The notes: generated by a model from the sequence alone, not told the origin. A DNA stretch of 64,000 nucleotides from Norana najaformis (GCA_964023275.1 OZ029921.1:27945230-28009229), one strand, 5' to 3'. Positions 24,001 to 61,904 are shown, counted from the first letter of the stretch. Translations and numbers: made by a program.

Positions 24001-26095
24001 GCCTAAAACGGATTGTTAAAAAGACCTTACCCAGACACAAGGAGTCTGGGAATATCCTGGCCCAGAGCCTCAGCCATGTCACGACTTCCAATGTTCGCAA
24101 TGCACTGTAGGGCAAGGTTTATGTGAACCGGATTCCGACTGGCAAGGTCATTCTTGATCGACTGTATCACCAGTTTCATTAGGTCACTGCTCGCACTCAC
24201 CAACACCGATATAAACAGATAACCCTGCAAACAACAGAAATCCTTTGCTGAATCTTCACCAAATACAAAATTATAATAATAATAATACAGTGTCCTATGC
24301 ACCGAAGTTGTTTAAATGCCCGTAAAATTTTATCTGATCAAAAGACTTCTATAGCATCTCAGGGGTTAGTTCATCGATCAGTCCAACATAAAGGACTGAT
24401 AAAAAAATAGTAACAAAAATAATACAACAATAACAACAGAAGTAGTAGTGTTATCATAACATGCAAGGCATCAATCGACGCTCGCCTCAAAGTGAAATTG
24501 CAGACACAAATGCTGTCCATTACACCATGCCCATCCCAATCCATCAGGTTAGGGAAAGGAAGAGGCCACTGCTATATAAATGTCTAGATACATATTAGTA
24601 TAAGCATACATATACACATGCATACGCATACCAGTAAATTTTCAGCACTGCATCAGGTCATTATTTTAAACCAACCAAATGATTCTTAAGAGAATGGCAT
24701 CAAGAAATGATCTGAGTAATAAACAGGATTGTTCAGTTAAGTACACTTGGGAAAGACATATAAAAAGGTGCAAGATATCCAAGTAGTTGGAAATTCGTAA
24801 GCAGATGCATTTGTGTTCATGCAAGGCATTGTGAGCACTTATATTTATGTTAGTTAATTAGTTATCCAAACACTTGATATATTATTTTTTCAGTACCTCA
24901 CAAAAGCATTGCCTATGCTAGCCAAAACGAAGTTCAAGTCATTACAAATAAAATGTTTGAATCCATTTTGAAATGAACAGTTTGGTGAAATGCCACAGTC
25001 TGCGAAATGTGCCATACTTAAGGCACATTTGCCAACTATGTATGCGAATTTTAAGCACTGAACACTTACTATCTGTTTCTCCGTGTATTTGTTTGAGCTG
25101 AGCAGATTAACAGCCTCCATGTGTCCAAAGTCGATGTCATGACCAAGCAGAAATATGAACAGGAGTTTGCAAACATACTTCTTCTTCTGATAGCCATCCA
25201 GAGTCTTGTCACCTGAAGACATTATTGCAAGAAAATATAAATTTCCTGAACAGCTGCAACAAACAGTGAACAGCCCACAGGTAAAGTAAGGTAAGCTAAT
25301 GCTCACTTATTATGTGACACAACAACATTAACCATCAGAGGCGTGGTCCTTGAGTTCAATGATACTTCTGCACACCTTTTGTATACAGCAGGAAAAGGTT
25401 AAAGTTCTCACCAGAGTTCGGAGGCAAACTGTTTTTCAGCAAATGATTAAAAACAAAAAGTCGGAATGCAGTACAGCATACTGTATTTTCTAAAGGCTTA
25501 CCTTTGAACTTTGACCTTATGTTTGCCAGTTCTTTATTGATCCTCTTGACCTCTGCTTCTTTGCTTTTACCTAGAATCAGAGCAATGTAAATGAGTGATT
25601 CATCACCAGCAAAAACGCCCAAACAACTTCCTCCAACAAATTAAACATCTCAATAATTCAGTAAAATGTCAGGTTTTCTGACACTGCATAGCAAATGGAA
25701 TTTAAAAATACCCAAAATCCTTAGAAACATTCAAAGATACATTTTGCTAAAACTCTGACATACAGTGTACTCTGAAAAGTACAGCCATAGGCAATACAGC
25801 CTGTATGTAGCCAGATGTTTAATTAGTTCCTTGACTGATTAATTCATTTAATCATTCATTAACATTTATTCATTAATTCATTCACCTATTCACTCACTTG
25901 GAAAAAAACTTGTCAGGTGTTGACTCCTAAGCAGAAGACATTTTCTGCTTCATGGGATATTATGCATGAATGTACTGCATATATAAACTGAAAAGCAAAT
26001 ATAAAATATATCTGATAAAATAATTTCTTACAGTTGCGTATGTCTGATATGAAGACAGCCAATCCTCTCATACCATCCCCTTTCACTGCAGGCAT
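12057..26095 (-). CDS. AP2A: AP-2 adaptor complex subunit alpha
   Basis: Large alpha subunit of the AP-2 endocytic clathrin adaptor at the plasma membrane. Complete, 23 exons, 2859 nt including stop, about 952 aa (human 939). Exons in transcript order: 26032-26095, 25502-25570, 25070-25212, 24031-24224, 23424-23553, 22869-22970, 21742-21850, 21090-21312, 20659-20755, 19910-20047, 19500-19607, 18894-18968, 18595-18692, 17908-18037, 17410-17511, 16875-17042, 16100-16311, 15187-15359, 14261-14384, 13556-13672, 13249-13318, 12729-12863, 12057-12134. It starts [20 protein letters not shown], the family N-terminus. The trunk (about 1-620) has the basic lipid/cargo-binding [11 protein letters not shown] and repeated helical motifs; a Pro/Ser-rich hinge with DLLGL follows to about 720; the appendage has [13 protein letters not shown] and the ligand-pocket FFQRWK. 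The hinge exon donor is ambiguous by 9 nt (16866 or 16875). Intron 18 is AT-AC. Several introns hold LINE 3' ends. Confidence 0.95.
13795..13910 (+). repeat. Dispersed repeat (GGGCATTATGATAATGG family)
   Basis: Intronic copy with the block AAATTGGGCATTATGATAAT followed by GGTGCAATAGAAGTG. It is related to 6712-6805 and 16740-16860. Confidence 0.6.
14385..15186 (-). other. U12-type AT-AC intron in AP2A
   Basis: Intron between the exons ending PGTLNT and starting [10 protein letters not shown]. No GT donor joins these exons in frame at the homologous position. On the minus strand the intron begins ATATCTTTTT, close to the U12 AT-AC donor consensus ATATCCTTT. It ends GCAC, and TTCCTTAAC, the exact U12 branch consensus, sits about 11 nt before the end. 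Joining at AT/AC gives phase 1 on both sides and restores the conserved [16 protein letters not shown] reading. Inferred from sequence; no transcript seen. Confidence 0.8.
16740..16860 (+). repeat. Dispersed repeat (GCATTATxATAATGG family)
   Basis: Intronic copy with CCACCATCAATTGATGCCTT and GTGCATTATTATAATGGAGC, related to 6712-6805. Confidence 0.6.
17617..17800 (+). mobile_element. LINE (RTE-like) 3' end in AP2A intron
   Basis: The plus-strand translation reads [20 protein letters not shown], then a [10 protein letters not shown] block and a RSAANSIW block. This is the C-terminal tail seen in RTE-type and related LINEs (pattern GTIxGxRxRGRPxxxW...WTGLS...DRxxWR). It lies antisense to AP2A. 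Only about 180 bp remain. Confidence 0.75.
21851..22340 (+). mobile_element. LINE ORF2 C-terminal fragment abutting an AP2A exon
   Basis: The plus-strand translation contains [40 protein letters not shown], a [20 protein letters not shown] block and an EDSGDRNK block. These are the C-terminal signatures of an RTE-like/Jockey-group retrotransposon protein. It is uninterrupted for about 160 codons and therefore fairly young. The LINE-like sequence begins within about 20 bp of the splice acceptor of the AP2A exon 21742-21850, antisense to the gene. Confidence 0.85.
22341..22530 (+). mobile_element. LINE 3' tail fragment
   Basis: Contains a plus-strand [16 protein letters not shown]-like stretch typical of LINE protein C-termini (LWNxLPxxLR...FKxxLKTHLF). 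It is short and degraded, and follows the fragment at 21851-22340. Confidence 0.45.
23165..23300 (+). repeat. (TGTA)n microsatellite plus dispersed-repeat core
   Basis: TATGTATGTATGTATATATA-type sequence followed by GCACCTTTTAAATACCTGACAA, then AGTGCTGCA. It is one of the microsatellite-linked copies of the family also seen at 26790-26980, 38763-38830, 43095-43345, 50500-50570 and 50825-51190. Confidence 0.65.
23690..23900 (-). mobile_element. LINE 3' end fragment, minus strand
   Basis: The reverse complement translates into pieces resembling the GRPxxxW ... DRxxWR tail of RTE-like LINEs, for example [20 protein letters not shown]. It is degraded and lies in sense orientation within an AP2A intron. 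A short (CAT)n run lies at its 3' end. Confidence 0.45.
24560..24640 (+). repeat. Microsatellite-linked dispersed repeat, short copy
   Basis: CACTGCTATATAAATGTCTA followed by GATACATATT and ACATACATAT-type sequence. It matches the junction between the inverted-repeat core and microsatellite in the larger copies. Confidence 0.5.
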
Positions 26096-26893
26096 CTTCA
26101 AGGTTCAAGTGCTCTACAAAATTAATTTTCAGGGTTGAATATACTACGGAATTAGCCCAGTCATTTTATCTACCATCTTCTGCTGAACAGTGCAAAGGGA
26201 TCAAACACCTGTAAACATTTTTTACACAACGTAAATATTAAAAACCAAATTTAAAGATAAATTAAACACTCTGAAGTGAATGTGTTGCGAGCCCATGCTG
26301 TCGGTGAAAAATACAGAATGAGTCACATCTGTACAAGCACATTTATTATCAGCCATTATGAGACTGACAAGATCTACGGGAAATATTTTTCTTCTCAGCA
26401 TTAACCACTTCACCAGGTCAAATTTTATATTTGCACTGACTGCATATTATCATATGCATATACATAATACACAGATATTATATTCAACCATGTTATTCTG
26501 ATGTGCAGGACCTGAATATGATACTGGAGTTTATGCCTTTATTTATGAGGAACTAAAGCTGTGGAAAACAAGCTCCACATTCAGACGATTAATGTCAAAA
26601 CCGGTACCCAAATGTAGCACAGTACCTAAACTAGCACAGCACTTTATCTGTAATTAGAATGTGCTAAAACAGTAGTGCTTGCTGATCCTACAGAAGTACT
26701 TAACTACTTGCAATGTAAGCATTTATGCTGAGCCACTTCAGGCAAACTCCTCCAAACCCAAACCAGTCCCTAGTAGAGGAAGGTGGTTATCAGCCTTTAA
26801 CAGAATGAAGGCAGAACCTTTGTGGGGGTCTCAAAGGGCACTGTACAAGTGTTCAGATACATATACATGTACATACATAAACACACGTCATAC

Positions 26894-26924
<31 letters not shown>

Positions 26925-27768
26925 CATGAAGATACATATATATATATATGCATACATACATAAATATATACATAGATAATCTAATTTAAGACTTCCATAG
27001 CACTGTTTAATCTAATCTAAGACTTCCATAGCACTGTTACCATAATGCCCAAGGCATCAGTTGATGGTCATACATACATACATACAAACATACATACAAA
27101 TATACATACAAACAAACATACATACAAACATACATACATACAAACAAACATAGATACATACACACATACATGCACATATGTTTAAAATGCTAGGTAACCC
27201 AATGCAAAGCTCATCTGCTAGCTGAAGTTTGATATGTGGGAACCAGCAAATCACCATGTGTGACAAAGTGAAGAGATCTGCAAGCTGGAAGTGAGGAGAC
27301 ATAAGTGTGAAACTCACTCAAATACATTAGGGTGAGATCAACCAAACAGATGTGCATCAATTGCAATATGTGCTATTTCTTCTGGGGACAGGAAACCAGC
27401 GAAATCTCACCCACATGAACTAGAAGCACGCCAAACACATCAATCAAATGGCAATGCTCAGAATAAAATATACATGAACAATTCAAAATGAATGTAAAAA
27501 TCAGTAAATCCAGCAGTTAAATATGCAGGTCTGCCATAACTTGTAAAAGCATGACCAACAGTCTTTTTGGTAATAATGCCGCAAGAGATTTTATCTCATT
27601 CTCTCAAACTATCAACTAAGAAAACTGAAAAGAAATACCACCCTATAACAAGTGCTCATTCCTGGTGCTGCTGTGAACTTTTAAACCAGAGTTCTCTAAC
27701 CATTTTAAATAACAGCCTCAAGGACTTTGAAGTAGGTCTGACATGAAACACCAGATTAAAAGTGCTGA
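26096..27768. other. AP2A upstream flank / 5' UTR region with microsatellites
   Basis: No recognisable coding exon. 26790-26980 has CTCAAAGGGCACTGTA followed by (ACAT)n and (TATA)n runs, a copy of the microsatellite-linked repeat. 27035-27068 is an inverted copy of the GGGCATTATGATAATGG family, followed by (CATA/CAAA)n at 27068-27180. An AP2A 5' untranslated exon may lie further upstream. Confidence 0.55.
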
Positions 27769-28017
27769 TTAGAAGCTTGCTTTAAAATGTTTCATTGCAC
27801 ACATAATGAAAGATGGCTTAACCACAGCAGCTATGAGGCCCGTGTTCCTGGAGATAGGTTTGATACCATAGTCATAAGAATATTTGGGCATTCTGGTTAT
27901 CTTTTTGTGGTTCTCTGTGCGTAGCACTTGGTGACTATAAGATAGTTTAGGATATTGTAATAGATTTTTGATGACAACTGCGGTTGGTCTCAGCGACATC
28001 TCACCAGTGCAAGCCAT
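27769..28017 (-). CDS. Small unrecognised ORF (82 aa)
   Basis: The frame starts MACTGEMSLRPTAVVIKNLL and ends AMKHFKASF, with many basic residues (predicted pI high) and no obvious signal peptide. I do not recognise it. It lies between the candidate AP2A promoter (28300-28450) and the AP2A start codon on the same strand. A donor-like GTGAGATG occurs just after the fourth codon, so the first part could instead be a non-coding exon. It could be a real short gene, an upstream ORF or chance. Confidence 0.25.
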   Translation of the reverse strand: MACTGEMSLRPTAVVIKNLLQYPKLSYSHQVLRTENHKKITRMPKYSYDYGIKPISRNTGLIAAVVKPSFIMCAMKHFKASF

Positions 28018-28299
28018 GCATTAATCCAACAGGCTGCATGCCGCTAACAGCGTATTTTTATATGTTTTTATTACACCGTCATATAAAGTTTTACTCTTCG
28101 TCTTACTGATGAAAACTTAGCCACACAACAAGAAAATAATCACAAGTCTATGGTCTCTAGTGCTACATAAATCTTTAGCCGTTCAGTGTCATTGCGGTGG
28201 CAAAGAGCCTAGCAACGAGTCGTCAACTACTTACTCGGTCAGCAAATATCAACGTTGGCATAAATAAATCTGAGTTTTAAATCGGATCTTCGTATAATC

Positions 28300-28450
28300 A
28301 GACAGCCGGCCACAAGCTGACAGCAGGAAGTAACTAATATCGAACGACTTCCAGCACAATATTCATCGCATCCGCCATGATAGACTTTCCAATGATCGAA
28401 TCGGCGCACGCCTACCCGGCCACGTGACCACCATAGAGTTTTACCTCACT
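28300..28450 (-). promoter_or_regulatory. Candidate AP2A promoter region
   Basis: A local GC- and CpG-rich patch in otherwise AT-rich DNA with a perfect E-box CACGTG at 28421-28426. The minus strand then reads CATGGCGGATGCGATG. It lies about 2.3 kb upstream of the AP2A start codon; the 5' untranslated exon is inferred, not seen. Confidence 0.4.
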
Positions 28451-28639
28451 GGCATGCCCCAGTGATCCAGTAATGTAACGAATTGCGTAATGTCAAATAG
28501 CTCTGGAGTGAATTCTAGTCCTTTGATTCGGAACGCAGAGTCTACTTTGGAACTAGACATTTCTTCAACGCCCACGATAGTTTAACGGAGAATACGCCTC
28601 AGTCAAGTGATTTAATACGATAGCCTAACTGCATCATTT

Positions 28640-29290
28640 TCTTCTTCAGTCGACCACAAACTTTACGCTGATGACACTAAACTCCTCATTGGGCTAACTG
28701 CCCTTCAAGTTCCTCTCCCTCGTCCATCAAAATAAATATCTTCCAACCTCCTTTACCTCAACACTGCCAAAACTGAATTCATTGTTCTACGTCTATCAGA
28801 CCAGATTAAGAAAATCACTGACGTTTCAATTCATCTGCATAAGATTCATCAACTCTCGCAATCACCTCTGGTTCACCTGTTTGCAGTCTTGGCATGACCT
28901 GTGATCCATATCTCTCGTTTTCAAATCATGTCTCCAACACCTCACGCACCTGCTTCATATTTGTGACCTTCGCTGTATTCGATCTATGCTCGAATTTTAA
29001 ACAGCCTCTGAATCGCTACAGCCATTGTCAACTCCAACCTTGACTACTGTAATTCTCTTTTCCTTAACAATGAATCCGCTCAAATTAAGCGTTTGCAACT
29101 CGTCCAAATTTCACTTGCCCGAGCTGTCACCAAGATATCCAAGCATCATCAGATCACTTCTATCCTTAAATCACTCCACTGGCTAAAATTCCCGAACGCA
29201 TTTTTCATTTCAAAGTTCTTTCTCAAACCAATAACTGTCTGCAATAGGCCTACTACCATCCTGCTTATCACTCAAACCTCTAGACATAAG
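28640..29290 (+). mobile_element. L2/CR1-like LINE reverse transcriptase fragment
   Basis: Plus-strand translations give DHKLYADDTKLLIGLTA (RT catalytic YADD), NTAKTEFIVLRLSDQIKK, and LGMTCDPYLSFSNHVS with TRTC/TCF-type blocks, then LVQISLARAVTKISKHHQ and LKSLHWLKF. The order matches the RT-to-C-terminal part of L2/CR1 elements. It is degraded by several breaks. Its 3' part continues at 29690-29960 after an inserted SINE. Confidence 0.8.
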
Positions 29291-29464
29291 CCTAATTTGT
29301 AAACGAAATATATGGTCAGGCCAAGGAGTCGAAAACTCTTTACCATACAGTCAATCACCCGTTCAATCTGATCATCTTCTTACTTCACTCTTGTTGGTCC
29401 CACAGTTACTTTTCATCTGAAGTTTCTTTTAAAAAACCGATCCATATACAACACTGCACTCTAT

Positions 29465-29640
29465 TCGGCACGTAAAACGTTCGGCTTCTAACGCGGAGAG
29501 TAGGCCTAGGCCTACGGGTTCGAGCCTTCTCTGAAGAAGTTACTGTGCATGGACCTTAAGCAAGTCTTTCGCTCACATTTGCTCCGCGCCATCGACCGAT
29601 ACTTAGTCATTAGACAGTGACACTTAACAAATTCAGAAAT
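29465..29640 (+). mobile_element. tRNA-derived SINE, family 1
   Basis: Carries a box B (GGTTCGAGCC at about 29518-29527) and a conserved body with CTTAAGCAAGTCTTTCGCTC and TTAGTCATTAGACAGTG, ending in A/T-rich repeats. The same body occurs at 47485-47685 (+) and 56008-56200 (-). It appears inserted in the L2-like LINE. Confidence 0.7.
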
Positions 29641-29689
29641 AATATTTTAAAAAATAATAATGACTCTGGAATGATTTCCTTCTTGAATT

Positions 29690-29960
29690 TCGCAAATTCT
29701 CCGTTCATCTAGCCTTCCCGTCGTTCACCTACCGCTGTTTCAAGCCCCTCTATCTATGAGGCCTACTCCTCAGGCTTTCCATTCAAAACTAGTGTCCCAC
29801 CTTTTCAAGAAATCTTACTCTGATCCAACCCGTCGCCTTCCCACTTCTCTCAACCTAAACAGAACCAACCTTAACAGCACCCCTTTTTCTCTGGTCTTCT
29901 GCAGCAGGGTAACCGGACTTTGTTCTCTACATGATATCGTTGGACAACCTCTCTGAAGTG
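29690..29960 (+). mobile_element. L2/CR1-like LINE 3' portion
   Basis: The plus strand reads RPTPQAFHSKLVSHLFKKSY, the FxxxLxxHLF C-terminal tail of L2/CR1 proteins, followed by a Pro/Thr/Asn-rich tail. It is likely the downstream part of the element at 28640-29290. Confidence 0.6.
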
Positions 29961-30299
29961 ATGCGGTGCTTGTGGTGAGATGGCGCCGTGTGCTTAGCTT
30001 TAAAACAAGGGCTTTTAAAAGTAGGTCTAGTGTTAAATTCTCGAGTTTACGATGCTAAAGGGAAAGATCTATGCGTGCACAGGCGGACATCTTTGCTAAA
30101 ACTAGTGTGGCGACATGAAAGTAGAAGCTTTTCCAGTGCCGACCTTTCATCTCCTGATGTCGTTTTATGTTTACTTTGGTAATGTGGTCAAAATTATTAA
30201 TCATGCTGTACTATGGGCAACCTGCTTTTCAGAAATCAGTGAGCTCCATTTTGCCATTGGCACCCAAATCAATGTCATTACTGGAACTTCTATTTAATC

Positions 30300-30420
30300 C
30301 GGTATTTCAGCTTTTTCGCAATTTCCCGTCGTATTAAATATCCCGATAAATCCATTGAAAAGCGAGCAGGGTCGAGGCCATACGATCGCCATGCAAAAGG
30401 CCTACATTTACATTTAAATG
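30300..30420 (-). repeat. Dispersed repeat (GAGCAGGGTCGAGGCCA family)
   Basis: Contains GAGCAGGGTCGAGGCCATAC then GATCGCCATG and ends ACATTTACATTTA. Related copies: 56615-56690 and 60800-60905 in the same orientation, and 32041-32220 and 48570-48730 inverted. Confidence 0.65.
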
Positions 30421-30821
30421 CCATTCCAACTTCCTGTAAGCACTGTCTTCAAGTTCCTATCTTAGTGCTGTTTTCCTTGTCTTTTTGCAGTTTATCATTT
30501 TTTTCTCTTTCCCAGTCGTCTATCCAATTCCCTTGCCTTTTCCATTTTCCTTATCTTTTCTATAATTTCCCTTGACCCCTTGCCATTTTCCTTGTATTTG
30601 ATATTCCAATTCCCGTTTGCTCGATCTTTCGAACCAATTTTCTCAAGTTGCATTTCAGCTCCGTATGTTTCTTTTTGGCCTTTATTGTGTCTGTTTAAAA
30701 CTACATTTATCAATGGAAATTTCTTGATTTTTTAATTGTTTCTACTCTTTGTATGAATGTATGCAACAGAATTGGTCTAAAGTTTGACCTATAACAGTTT
30801 AAAATTGATATACAAATTTTC
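30421..30821. other. Pyrimidine-rich intergenic sequence
   Basis: Long C/T-rich stretches with CTTTTCC and CTTGCC motifs. No gene seen. Confidence 0.5.
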
Positions 30822-31105
30822 AACATCTGCCGTCTTGCTGCGAAGACGTGGTTATTCTGATTTATTGGGAATTTCTTCACAGATGACATTAATTACATAA
30901 AATTTAAGAAGAGTTTGCTTCTTGTTGAATACAACCGAATATTCAGGAACAAAACCAAAACCAATTTTACATGTCTGCTGTCTTGCTGCAAAGACGTGGT
31001 TTTTATAGGGGAATTTCTTCACAGATGACATTAATTCCAAAAAAAATTTAAGAAGAGTTTGTTTCTTGTTGAATACAACCAAATATTCAGGAACAAAACC
31101 AATGT
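30822..31105. repeat. Tandem duplication of about 145 bp
   Basis: 30822-30968 and 30969-31105 are diverged direct copies. Each contains GTCTTGCTGC(G/A)AAGACGTGG, GAATTTCTTCACAGATGACA and TTCAGGAACAAAACC. Confidence 0.8.
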
Positions 31106-33985
31106 ATAATTCTGTTAATTCCGCATTTGTGCAGTCATGAAACACAGAACCCGATGATAAATTCAATATTAATTCAAATACTAAGAAACACTACACATAC
31201 TTGCATAAAGCCAAAAAACAAAGCATGAGATTTACTGATATGTACTAAGACTTGGTTTGGTTCTGCATTTTTGAAGCGTTTATGAGAATTGTGTAAAGCA
31301 TCAACAGAGAAAAATTTGGGTAAAACCTGGGCTTAAAATCAACGACATTATCACAATTATTATCAGTTATTTACAAAGATATTGCATTTAAATTAGTTAG
31401 AAAATTATGATGATTCAAAATGTTTTGTGTTTTGAGAATTTGTTAAAACAAAAAGAAAAAAAACAAAAAGAAAAAAGTCTGGTGTAATTGTCTCATTGCT
31501 TTACTGTTTTAAATAATGTGGTTGTAATTGTTACTGAAATATCAGTGCTTATGCCAGCGTCACTAGAACTCTGATCATATTTTGTAATCACGATGACATT
31601 TTGAGCTTTCAATTTAGGCAAAGTTTACAGATGCAAGCCCAAGTGTTTAAAGTGATGGATTCTGAATCACAAAAGAAGACCTTTTCAGCTTTTTTACTGG
31701 TAAATTCAGTAGCTTTAAAAGTAATTTTGAAACGTACAGTCAGTAGCTTTAAAAGTAATTTTGAAACATACAGTCACTACATCTAATCTACAGCTAAACA
31801 AGCTTATGTTCAACAACAACTTGGAATCTAACATTTCTATATCTATCCTAGTAAGAAGAAGGAACGAATCGAACCCCAAATGCATTACAACTGAAACTTG
31901 GTCATTTATGAAGGCCGCACTAATTCCCACGTAAACTGAATATAAACAACACGATGTTGGGGTAGCTCAGCCAAGCCATAGCTCCCTAACAGTTATACTC
32001 TAATCAGCCCTAACGAACTAACTGTGGTATCTGACTTACTGGAATGGAGCCAGTTTGTAAAATAAATGTAAATGTACACGGTTTTCTATAGCAATCGCGT
32101 GGCCTCGACCCAACTCGTTTTTCAACGAATTGATCGGGCGAGTTCCTTCACCACCGCTGCCCGTTTGAACGGGTGCCATGCCAGCCTGAGATTAAAATCT
32201 GTTTGTGGCAAGGCCTTGATTAATTAATTCCCTGTATGTGTAATAATAACATTCGTGTAGCATTTAACAAACTTACCACAAAATCATCACAGTAGAAAAG
32301 ATAATGCTCATTCTTTTTGACAGCACTGCCCATCTGCCCAGTCAGTTCAAAGGAAGACATTCAAAAAGGGGAACCAATGCCATTAGCTCCATTATGAAAA
32401 CTACACAGCAGAGTGGTCGCCGCTAAGATTTGTCTCGCTTTGACGAGTTCGTTAATCACAAGAATCCAACTGTAAATTCCCTTACCAATGATCATCAGCA
32501 ACTTTTAAACATTGCAAACTAATTTTAAAATTGAAATGTATGCTAAAAATCATATGTACTAAAGATCATGTATGAATAAAACAGATCACAATAGAATACA
32601 GATTCATAGTTCTATGAAATTAAACTGAGCAAAACCAATTGTTTTTACACAAAGAATGCAGTTGGAGATCAAGCCTCACCATAACTAACAATGCCGCTTA
32701 GCCATAAGGGGTGAATTTAATTATTCTTCCTGACGACATACCCTCTACGCATTGGTCATGTGCATACAAGAAAACAGTAAACACAAGAAATAAAATATAC
32801 TGTTGAGAAATTTTCGTGCAGCTACTTAGGCCCCGTTGTAATTTGCAGGTGCATGGAAACTAAAATTGAAATGTTTCCAGTTGTATGTTAATTAAATTTT
32901 AATCAGTATATCGTAGTAAGTCTAAAAATGTTGCACAATAATGCTAAGGCAAGAGAATATATTATCTGCCTGGCACACTGTGCAAAAATCTGTACACTGC
33001 TTCCAAAAGTTGCATAAGGCCCATAAAAATTAGACAGGACACAGTTTCATGAGGGTATTTTTAACTGGGAGTGGAGTTTTGCACTGAAGTGGCCAAGACA
33101 AAGTAGGAAGTAAACAGATATTTCTTCAATGCTGCAATAATTTCAGGCAGCTCCAAAGCATTCCTCAAATGAGATGAAGTTTTGACTGAGAAGCTAATGT
33201 AAGATGTCAACATATCAGATTGTTTGAACAATGGAAGTCATTGAAAGTCACAACACAGTGACAGAAACCATGCCAGACAACCATCTGTTGATCGACATTC
33301 AAAGGGAACATGGCAGACCGGGTTCTTATTCCTTATTCGGCGTCCATAGTATGATGAGTCGTCATTCATACAAAGATCTCAAATGCAAGACGCATATCAT
33401 AAGACACTCTTTCTATTAATATCTAAAACAGACAAAAATAACAACTCTGATGATCAATAACCTTAACAGTTCATAAAGTTCTAAGATACTTAATACATGT
33501 TTAACAACACCATTTTACTGTAGGAAAAGTAAATAAAACGCATGGTTTATAAAGTTGGTAACGTTAATTATTACAATTAGACTGAAATCACGGATCTAGC
33601 TGTGAAAAGCCCCAAAACTGCCACTCAGGCATAATAATAAAAATAATAATAAGAATACTAAAGTCTAACAACAGCATATGTTACATAGCTTATGGGCTTA
33701 AATTGTCTATTTATAATTAGAGAATAGACAGATTAAAAAAATTATAATAGTACAGTAACAATAATAATAATAAACTTCTGTGGTGTCAGTGTATTTAATG
33801 CACCAGGCTTCAATTGATAGCACATTAAAATCAAGTCAAAAATCAGGTCAATTTCGAGAAAGTCAGTCTGGTAAGAATGAGAGACAGTCTTCTGAAAAGT
33901 GGTAGGTCTAGAGAGTGAAACTGAAATGGCAGCAAACGTGCAGTAAGCGTTCACATTGTACGACATGATAGAATTCCAAGGCTAG
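31106..33985. other. Intergenic region downstream of AHCYL
   Basis: AT-rich, with no convincing gene. A short direct duplication (CAGTAGCTTTAAAAGTAATT) lies at about 31707-31775, an inverted copy of the GAGCAGGGTCGAGGCCA family at 32041-32220, and simple AATA runs at 33630-33775. It presumably includes the AHCYL 3' UTR at its right end. Confidence 0.5.
32041..32220 (+). repeat. Dispersed repeat (GTGGCCTCGACCC family)
   Basis: GTAAATGTACACGGTTTTCT, then CGTGGCCTCGACCCAACTCG and TTCACCACCGCTGCC. It matches 48570-48730 in the same orientation and is inverted relative to 30300-30420. Confidence 0.65.
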
Positions 33986-60384
<26,399 letters not shown>

Positions 60385-60642
60385 TTTTGACCACGCTGGC
60401 ACAAACGAGCGCCAGCGTAATTGGGTCAAGGCCGTTTGCTTTTCAGGTCAACGTGATGACTAAAATTAATTATTCATAAACTGATAAATATTCATGAGCG
60501 AGTACATATTACGATTGCCGTTCAGTAACGACGGCGGATGCAATGATACGTTACCTGAAAGTTACCGTGGCAACATCAAACTGTTTCTGGTTACGCATAA
60601 CTGCGGCGTTGCATAACTTCGCATCGAAGCCAAAAATCTCGC
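60385..60642. promoter_or_regulatory. Divergent promoter, AHCYL (-) and 2H protein gene (+)
   Basis: CpG-containing region between first exon A on the minus strand and a plus-strand consensus donor (CGC/GTAAGTACT, intron from 60643). It includes ATTAATTATTCATAAACTGA and CATGAGCGAGTAC. The plus-strand 5' exon is inferred from the donor and the downstream acceptor at 62009-62010. Confidence 0.5.
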
Positions 60643-60799
60643 GTAAGTACTGCTGAAAATCGGTAGCATTCAGTTTTTTTTTGTATATTATCATCGGTAA
60701 CATTACGATAAGTCGTTTAGTTAAGAATTTTAGCGCTCCGCGCCAAAAGTAATTCTAGTTAAGATTTATAATCAACAAAGAACCGTCTAAGAAACCTCT

Positions 60800-60905
60800 G
60801 ATGTGATATAATGCACTTTGAGATACAAGGATCGAGGTCACACGGTCGCTATATGTATATATAAACCGTTTATATTTACATTTATTTTACACGCTATCCA
60901 AAAAT
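60800..60905 (-). repeat. Dispersed repeat (GGATCGAGGTCACACGGTCG copy)
   Basis: GATCGAGGTCACACGGTCGC, then TATATAAACCGTTTATATTT and ACATTTATTTTACA. A copy of the family at 30300-30420, in the first intron of the plus-strand gene. Confidence 0.6.
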
Positions 60906-61904
60906 AACATACGGAAAGCCCTGTAAACCGTGGAAAATTCTGCTGGGCCACAAGCAGTATTGTGGTACACGTTTGCTTTACTTGCCAGTCTCCCTGCCCC
61001 AGTTTTTATGTTCCCGGATAAACTAGGCTTATCAGACCAACCGACCTACTTATTTACCAGTTGTTTGTCGGCCTGTATGATTTATTTTACTGCTCTTCAG
61101 CAGTTGTTGGATACTTCCCAGAAGCATAAATGTGAGCCTTGAAGCCAATACTTCCAGATAAATTTAATCTCAAACAACGATCGCTGAAATGGACCTTCAC
61201 AGAGTGCCACTTAAAGGAAAAATGTAGAGAAAGAAACGGAGGAGGCACTCTTCAAAGTAATACATCGAAACAGCAGATACTGATAACACAGCAGTAATGT
61301 TTATAGATATCAGCTGTCTAGTAACAAAGCACAGTCGTTGTATCTCCTATTGCCATACATTATTGTGGCTGTTGAGGTAATTAGACAAAACTATGTGGTG
61401 GTAGATGACAGTGAATGCCCTTGATGCCAGACAGTTTATGTTTGCAAGCGTTCTTACCGCACTAATGCTGCTGCATATTACTTTAAAGATCAAGGCTGAG
61501 GATGATGATGTTCGAATGGGTAATGACAGGTGGGTAAAAAGGGGGGCCTAGAGTTGTGTTGCTGGAAATATGAATCTCAGAAGATTATGAAAATGCTTAT
61601 GCACAGAACACCTAAATAAAACATCAAGGAAACTCCTCATCGTCACCATTTATCTGACAGCACAAAACCATCCAGCCATTAAATCAAACATCAAAAAGTC
61701 TGATGGAATGAATGCAGAGTAACATTTCTTGCATTTGTACACCATTCTCACTTCCCTGTCTCTTAGTGTTGAATCTTGTGACTTCTGCCAGTCTAGTAAT
61801 TTTGTATATGGCATACCATAATTTTTTCTGACCTAATGATGCATAAGTTGTTAACATGGAACTTGTAAGTGCTATGTCATGTATGATAATTTAATCGTTA
61901 TTTG

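Noticed and set aside
26870-27180. CRISPR-like or regulatory array
   Set aside because: Only (ACAT)n/(CATA)n microsatellites with no spacer structure, in a eukaryotic genome.
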